Source: Phytoseiulus persimilis
Lineage: Eukaryota; Arthropoda; Arachnida; Mesostigmata; Phytoseiidae
Assembly (NCBI GenBank): GCA_037576195.1
Contig: CM075102.1
Location: 11,222,001 to 11,286,000 of the forward strand
Reading direction: 5' to 3'
Length of the DNA stretch: 64,000 bases
Part shown: one piece after another, positions 59,696-64,000 of the stretch
How positions within the stretch are numbered: the first letter of the stretch is position 1
Layout of the letters: each line of letters starts with the position of its first letter
Position numbers and translations under genes: made by a program
The notes under the pieces: model-generated
Seen by the model: only the letters and a program-made list of their open reading frames with translations
Databases searched by the model: none
Told to the model about the DNA's origin: nothing

Positions 59696-59911
59696 ATGTT
59701 TTCCCGAGGAAACTATTCGGCGACGTGGGGAATTCTAATTACTGCGGCGGCTGCCATCCCTCCCGAAAGCCATAGCCTCGATGATGAGAGGGCAAGGCGA
59801 CTTGAAGGCGGCCGCGTTCGATACCTTTCTGATGACATGGCCATCGGAGCCGAACCCTTGAACGTCCCCAAGCGTTTATTGGCGCATGGCGAAACGCGAA
59901 TCTGCAAATAA
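59696..59911 (+). CDS. Candidate short secreted protein, unknown
   Basis: An ATG opens 71 codons ending in TAA. The N terminus could be a weak signal peptide (WGILITAAAAI after a polar start). The rest is acidic then basic (LDDERARRLEGG, NVPKRLLAHGETR). The stop overlaps an AATAAA hexamer at 59,907-59,912, which could serve as a polyadenylation signal, though stop and signal would be unusually close. A 148-codon minus-strand frame (59,739-60,185) overlaps. No family is recognised. Confidence 0.25.
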   Translation: MFSRGNYSATWGILITAAAAIPPESHSLDDERARRLEGGRVRYLSDDMAIGAEPLNVPKRLLAHGETRICK

Positions 59912-60273
59912 AATCAAAATCGTCTCCGACTCGGGCAGGATGTCGCTGGAAGCTGAAGAAGAAGAAACGTCCGCGGAGGATTTTGAACTCGGTGTGCCAT
60001 CGTCGCCTGTGCCCTTCCTCTCTCTCTTTCTCTCTGCCTAACTCATGTCGAATGCATACGAGATTTACGGACAAAGTGTGAAATTCCGGAGTTTTACGAA
60101 AACGACTCAGCGAAAACTCGTGGAAGGCATCGACACGGTCTCTCGTGATTGAATTTCCTGGGAAATCCCGACGAACTTCCATCACGCTTGACCGGGTGGG
60201 TCGATCGAATGGAATCCGATCTGCTCACCCGATTTGCATAATGAACGAATGAAGGGCCAAATGGACTCGGCGA

Positions 60274-60555
60274 ATGCAACGGACGGTGACGATTTCTACC
60301 GTTCACTTGTGGAGCGACAGAGGTTCCTTCCAAGTGCAACAAAGTAGCGATTCAAGTGAAAAGATTGGCTGCAAAGCGCAAACAAACGACTCCGCGCTGG
60401 AACGACTGGAGATGACAAAGCGAATCGAGGCCTATTACGACAACGACGACAAACAGAAGTTCCGGGCGAACAATCTACAATTTCGTCCTTCTGCTTCCGA
60501 AGATCGTCAAGCAATAGTTGATCAAACGCCTGAGATAAGCGGCCTCTCATCTTGA
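60274..60555 (+). CDS. Candidate acidic exon (strand disputed)
   Basis: The plus strand is open for 93 codons, with Glu/Asp/Lys-rich sequence (LERLEMTKRIEAYYDNDDK). A second plus-strand register has an ATG at 60,249 with a very protein-like start (MKGQMDSANATDGDDFYR) leading to a possible donor CAGAG|GTTCC at 60,322. The minus strand carries a 216-codon frame over the same bases. At most one arrangement is real; a plus-strand gene starting at 60,249 seems slightly likelier to me. Confidence 0.22.
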   Translation: MQRTVTISTVHLWSDRGSFQVQQSSDSSEKIGCKAQTNDSALERLEMTKRIEAYYDNDDKQKFRANNLQFRPSASEDRQAIVDQTPEISGLSS

Positions 60556-60946
60556 GCTTGTCATCAAAGCTCGTCCCGTGCTGCTTTCGCGGTCGTGGCC
60601 GCCGCCAAAACACAGAGCTCTCGGTGTCCCGACTCTTGTCAGACCACCGCCGCCAACAGAACCAGTGGTTCAGGCAGCAGATCAGGAGCAGAAAGAAACT
60701 ACCTCGTAAAGTAGAGATAAGACAATTGAGCGAGCGGTTAACAAGAACGGACCTTCCGTCGTTGTAATTCGTCGCTATCTTCATTTTTGGTCGGTCGCAT
60801 TCGTCGTTGTCGTCGTGGTCGTGAGAGGATCTCTTCGGTGCAACAGACCGGCGGCGGGCGGCAGAAGAAAACACGGCGGACCCTCGGAGCCATCGACAGT
60901 CGAGTAAGCCGGCGAGCGAGCGACGGACCGAACAGACCGACGGCAT
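60296..60946 (-). CDS. 216-codon open frame, unrecognised (strand disputed)
   Basis: An ATG at 60,946 opens the second-longest frame of the window. It holds an Asp/His/Asn run (SHDHDDNDECD), a hydrophobic segment that could span a membrane (SFFLLLICCLNHWFC), a Lys/Asp-rich part (LLLDDLRKQKDEIV) and an Arg/Ser-rich end. No family is recognised. A frame this long is expected only about 0.2 times by chance by my rough estimate, but its triplet content weakens that argument, and plus-strand frames compete. Confidence 0.22.
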   Translation of the reverse strand: MPSVCSVRRSLAGLLDCRWLRGSAVFSSAARRRSVAPKRSSHDHDDNDECDRPKMKIATNYNDGRSVLVNRSLNCLISTLRGSFFLLLICCLNHWFCWRRWSDKSRDTESSVFWRRPRPRKQHGTSFDDKLKMRGRLSQAFDQLLLDDLRKQKDEIVDCSPGTSVCRRCRNRPRFALSSPVVPARSRLFALCSQSFHLNRYFVALGRNLCRSTSER

Positions 60947-61925
60947 CAGTCAGATAGATATTACTTGGTTGGCAGAAAAAGTTGATCGACAGGCCGCTTC
61001 AAAATGTGTTGAATGCTCACATTTCAATAAATGACTTGACCATTCCACAAGTTGTGCTAAATCAGAACTGCGATTTTGCGCTCGAATGATTTTCCGCCCT
61101 ACGCCGAGTAGACGACGACGACCGCTGCGAGAGCTCCGTGACTGCGGGCCGAAAGTTTTCAGATGTCAGAAAGATGCCGCTGAAAAAGATGCAGCGATTG
61201 TGAAGAGCCGTGTGGGAGAGAATTGACACGAAGTAAGCGGAAACGTGTATGGAGCGGAGTTTACTCAGCGTGCGGCGGGAAATTTCGTTCGATAAACGCT
61301 CGCGCACCATTCTGGAAGATGATGTGTGAGTTTTCCATTCGGTGGCTGGGTGAGAGACAGATCTCGTCACGCAAACATGCTCCAAATGCTTCTGTGTTGT
61401 TGGAGTCATGACCCGTTGGGACTCTGTGTGTCAACCGCTTCGTTCCTATTGCGGCTCGAAAACGTTTCTCCAGAACGGGACCCACCGCAGCCAGAAAGTT
61501 CAGAACTTAATTCTCGGCTTCCCTAGAAAACTGTCTTCGCGGTGGGATCCGCAGTGTACGTGATGCCTCGGCGACCGGAGCCATCACCGAAATGAAATGG
61601 AGCCAGAGTGATCTCGATTAAGATTGTTTCGGTTCATGACATCTCGAGAATACCCAGCTGCGGTTCTGATTTGCTCGAGAAGTTGGGCCAAAACATTCCT
61701 TTTCTAGACTTGCGCACCGTACAGAAAATCCTCTGGTTTCCTTTAAAAGCTGCTTTTCCACCGGAGTTCGCTGGACCATTCTTGGTTTTCTGAATGGCGC
61801 TGTAATGTGGATACGGGAGCAAAGGTCGCACCATGTTTCCAGAGAGCGCTGCCAGGACACTTTGCCGCTCGGGCTATAAGAACCAATTGTGCCTCGTCTC
61901 CGCCGTGGTCGTTGTCGTCGTGGTC

Positions 61926-61940
61926 TTTTTTTTTTTTTTT
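61926..61940. repeat. T15 homopolymer
   Basis: Fifteen consecutive T, following a GTCGTC triplet stretch. There is no adjacent SINE-like body or flanking duplication that I can see. Confidence 0.85.
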
Positions 61941-63294
61941 GCAAAACTTCCAGAAGCTCGTTTAATGAGTGCAGACTTTAACGGCAGTATGAGACGAGTC
62001 ATCCAGATCAGAGAGCCTCCCGCCTGGCTAAATGCTCAAAGCGGAGCATTTAAGTGGACCCGAGATACCGCCACCGCCTTGTCTGTCGAGCGACAAGAGC
62101 GTTGCTCACTGGCAAATTAAGCAGCAACCGCTGCCTTTTGCCTCTCCGCCCGATTCATCTCCAGGGCGAACGCAAAAATGGAAGTCTAGTGGAGGGAATC
62201 GCCGACAAAATGCCTCGAGCATTTCTCCGAACACGCGGCGGCGGGGAAGTTCGTCGGCTGGGGAGCCAAAAAGCGTCGGGATGAGAGAGGCGCTGGTCCT
62301 GTGCACCACGACGACGTTCTGCCGCTAATTGTCAACCTGATCTGTTCTCCTGGATAACACGCCGCCAGGACATGGGCCGCTGCAGCAGCCGTTATTCCTC
62401 GAGAGCAACAGCAGTAGGTTGTGTTCAACGGATCGTACTCATGCAGAAACCTGTGTTCGGTGATTTCAGTTCAGTCAACCCTTGAAACGATCACTTGCGC
62501 TCTCCTCCTCCGCTCATCGTCGTCGCCGTCCCTCAGCTCCTCTCTTGAAGCGGTCCGTCCGCTCAATCGATACGTCAACAGGTAGAAAACTCTTCCTTCG
62601 GTTTCTGGGGCTCGCTCGAGCGCCGCGGATCAGTTGGGTGACACTCGCCCGCCGCCCGTCCGCCCGCTCAGCTCAAAACCGTTGAAGGTGGTAATTGTTG
62701 CCGCCACTACACCAGTTGGGAAAAACACACGAGGAAGCCATGCGCGCGCATATTAGACCGCTCGCCAACGGTTTGGAACGTCAATGTAGCGGACCCGCGA
62801 CCCGAACACCCGAGTCCTGGCGTATGGCCATGTTCCATGAAGGCCCCGCAGCACCCCCGACCTCGATCAGCCAGCGTTGTTGAGTCAACCATCAGCTTCT
62901 ATCGAGGTCGTGTTGACGAGCGTCGCTGGAAAATCGAAAACCCAGTCCTCATGAGAGCGATCGGATCAGGCTCATCGTTCGGAGCCTGCGCGCTTCGATG
63001 GCATCATCAGATCGTTTGACGAGTTCACCGAGGAGAGCGTTTCGGCTGACGGAGGGAACTCCTCGACAAGGAACTGATCGGACCGAGGAGTGCCCGCGCG
63101 CGGTCTTGGCTGAACGTGTTTGCTCGCGCAACTTAAAATCGACGTTTATCGTTGATACCTTTGTCTGCGCGTCGGTTGCGTAATGATCATCCGGTGGCGG
63201 GGCGCCAAAGAGCGCTTTCATTGTCACACAAGAGAATCACCGTGTTTACTCCAGGGATCGAGAGCCCTGCGTCTTCCCTTGGCGCTCATTCTCA

Positions 63295-63320
63295 ACCGAC
63301 CGACCGACCGATCAGTCGGT
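63295..63320. repeat. (CCGA)n with short inverted repeat
   Basis: Four CCGA units; the last pairs with a following TCGGT to give a small stem (ACCGA...TCGGT). Confidence 0.7.
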
Positions 63321-64000
63321 GCTCGCTCGCTCGAGCGAAAGAAAACTCGAATGACAACAATGAGAGAGGAAAAAGCACCGCTATTCAGAATGTTCAAGAG
63401 GAAAAAGGAAACAAAAAAAACTGCAGTTTGGCACCAGCCTTCGTGATTAGCATAAAGGTGGCGACGCCGATGGCGAGCTCACGGTGGAAGCGCTGAATAC
63501 GTTTGTTTCCACTCCACGATCTCCACAAGACGAACGACAAATTGTGTAACGGGTTCACTTGTGCCGAATCTTAGTATTGTTCCGCAAGAGAATTCCGGAT
63601 TCGTGTCGTGCGTCCCTCCGTTTCATGGAAGATTCATAAACTTTGTTTCGATTCTGGCGGAACGAAAGACTCCTGGAAAGTCGCTTCGTGGAAGAGCGGT
63701 CACAGATGCCGGGTACAGCTCTGGGAGGAGTCCGGTGGAAGTTGGTCAGGGAAAGGAGCGAGATTTCGCTCAGAAATGCTCAACGATTGGTTCGCATCAT
63801 CTTTTCCCCGACGATTTCGAAAACCATTGCATCTGGAAGGACCGCTATGACATCAAGAGCTATAGATAGTCTATCATTTTCCGACGATCCGTTACACTGG
63901 CCGAACTGGGGTTTTTGGAACAAAAATTCCTCCGAATGGTTACATTCATAGACGTCGTTAGTTGCGGATCGCGCTCGAAGTAATAGATCCAATCGTGCGC

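Larger units (their letters stand above)
60947..64000. other. No supported gene; probably intron or intergenic
   Basis: Short frames on both strands. Simple repeats at 61,926-61,940 (T15) and 63,295-63,320. If the gene starting at 57,330 continues rightwards this may be its intron. Confidence 0.4.

Noticed and set aside
61926-61940. T15 tract considered as a retroposon tail.
   Set aside because: No SINE or processed-gene body and no flanking direct repeats are visible.
1-64000. Bacterial-type features: operons, ribosome binding sites, CRISPR arrays, prophage.
   Set aside because: No long adjacent same-strand genes, no regularly spaced repeats, and eukaryotic splice signals and transposons throughout.

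Overview
This is eukaryotic nuclear DNA, most likely from an arthropod. Evidence: AG|GTRAGT-type donor sites and pyrimidine-rich acceptors, short open frames instead of long uninterrupted genes, arthropod-type DNA transposon remnants (a mariner fragment and a pogo/Tigger-type hairpin element), and many small triplet repeats of the GTT/GAC/CAG kind. CpG is plainly not depleted, which fits a lineage with little DNA methylation. A compact-intron mite or a similar arthropod would fit, but that is a guess. I see no tRNA, rRNA, CRISPR array, operon or bacterial signal.

The window is gene-poor. No open frame over 250 codons looks like a conserved protein, and I recognise no host protein family with certainty. 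Most open frames are about the length expected by chance at this base composition, and many stretches are open on both strands. Host coding calls therefore rest on start context, splice sites, reading phase and composition, and their confidence is low to moderate.

Layout: 0-15 kb is mostly featureless, with scattered candidate exons at 4.2, 7.9 and 13.0 kb. At 15.6 kb a minus-strand exon carries a short motif like the TONDU motif of Vestigial-like proteins. From 18.7 to 23.4 kb lies a small mobile-element zone: an intact 109-bp pogo-like MITE and decayed BEL/Pao-like LTR-retrotransposon pieces. From 25.5 to 27.3 kb a set of minus-strand exons may form one gene, and a second, compact minus-strand gene candidate lies at 30.1-30.8 kb. 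From 31 to 50 kb there are only weak open frames, apart from a clear mariner transposase fossil at 43.2-43.7 kb.

The right end (50-64 kb) is richer in triplet repeats. It holds the best single exon of the window: a signal-peptide first exon at 57,330 (+) with a GTGAGT donor, whose gene probably continues rightwards through a long intron. An opposite-strand candidate for a small membrane protein lies inside that intron at 57.75-58.14 kb. I see no evidence that the genes here work together.
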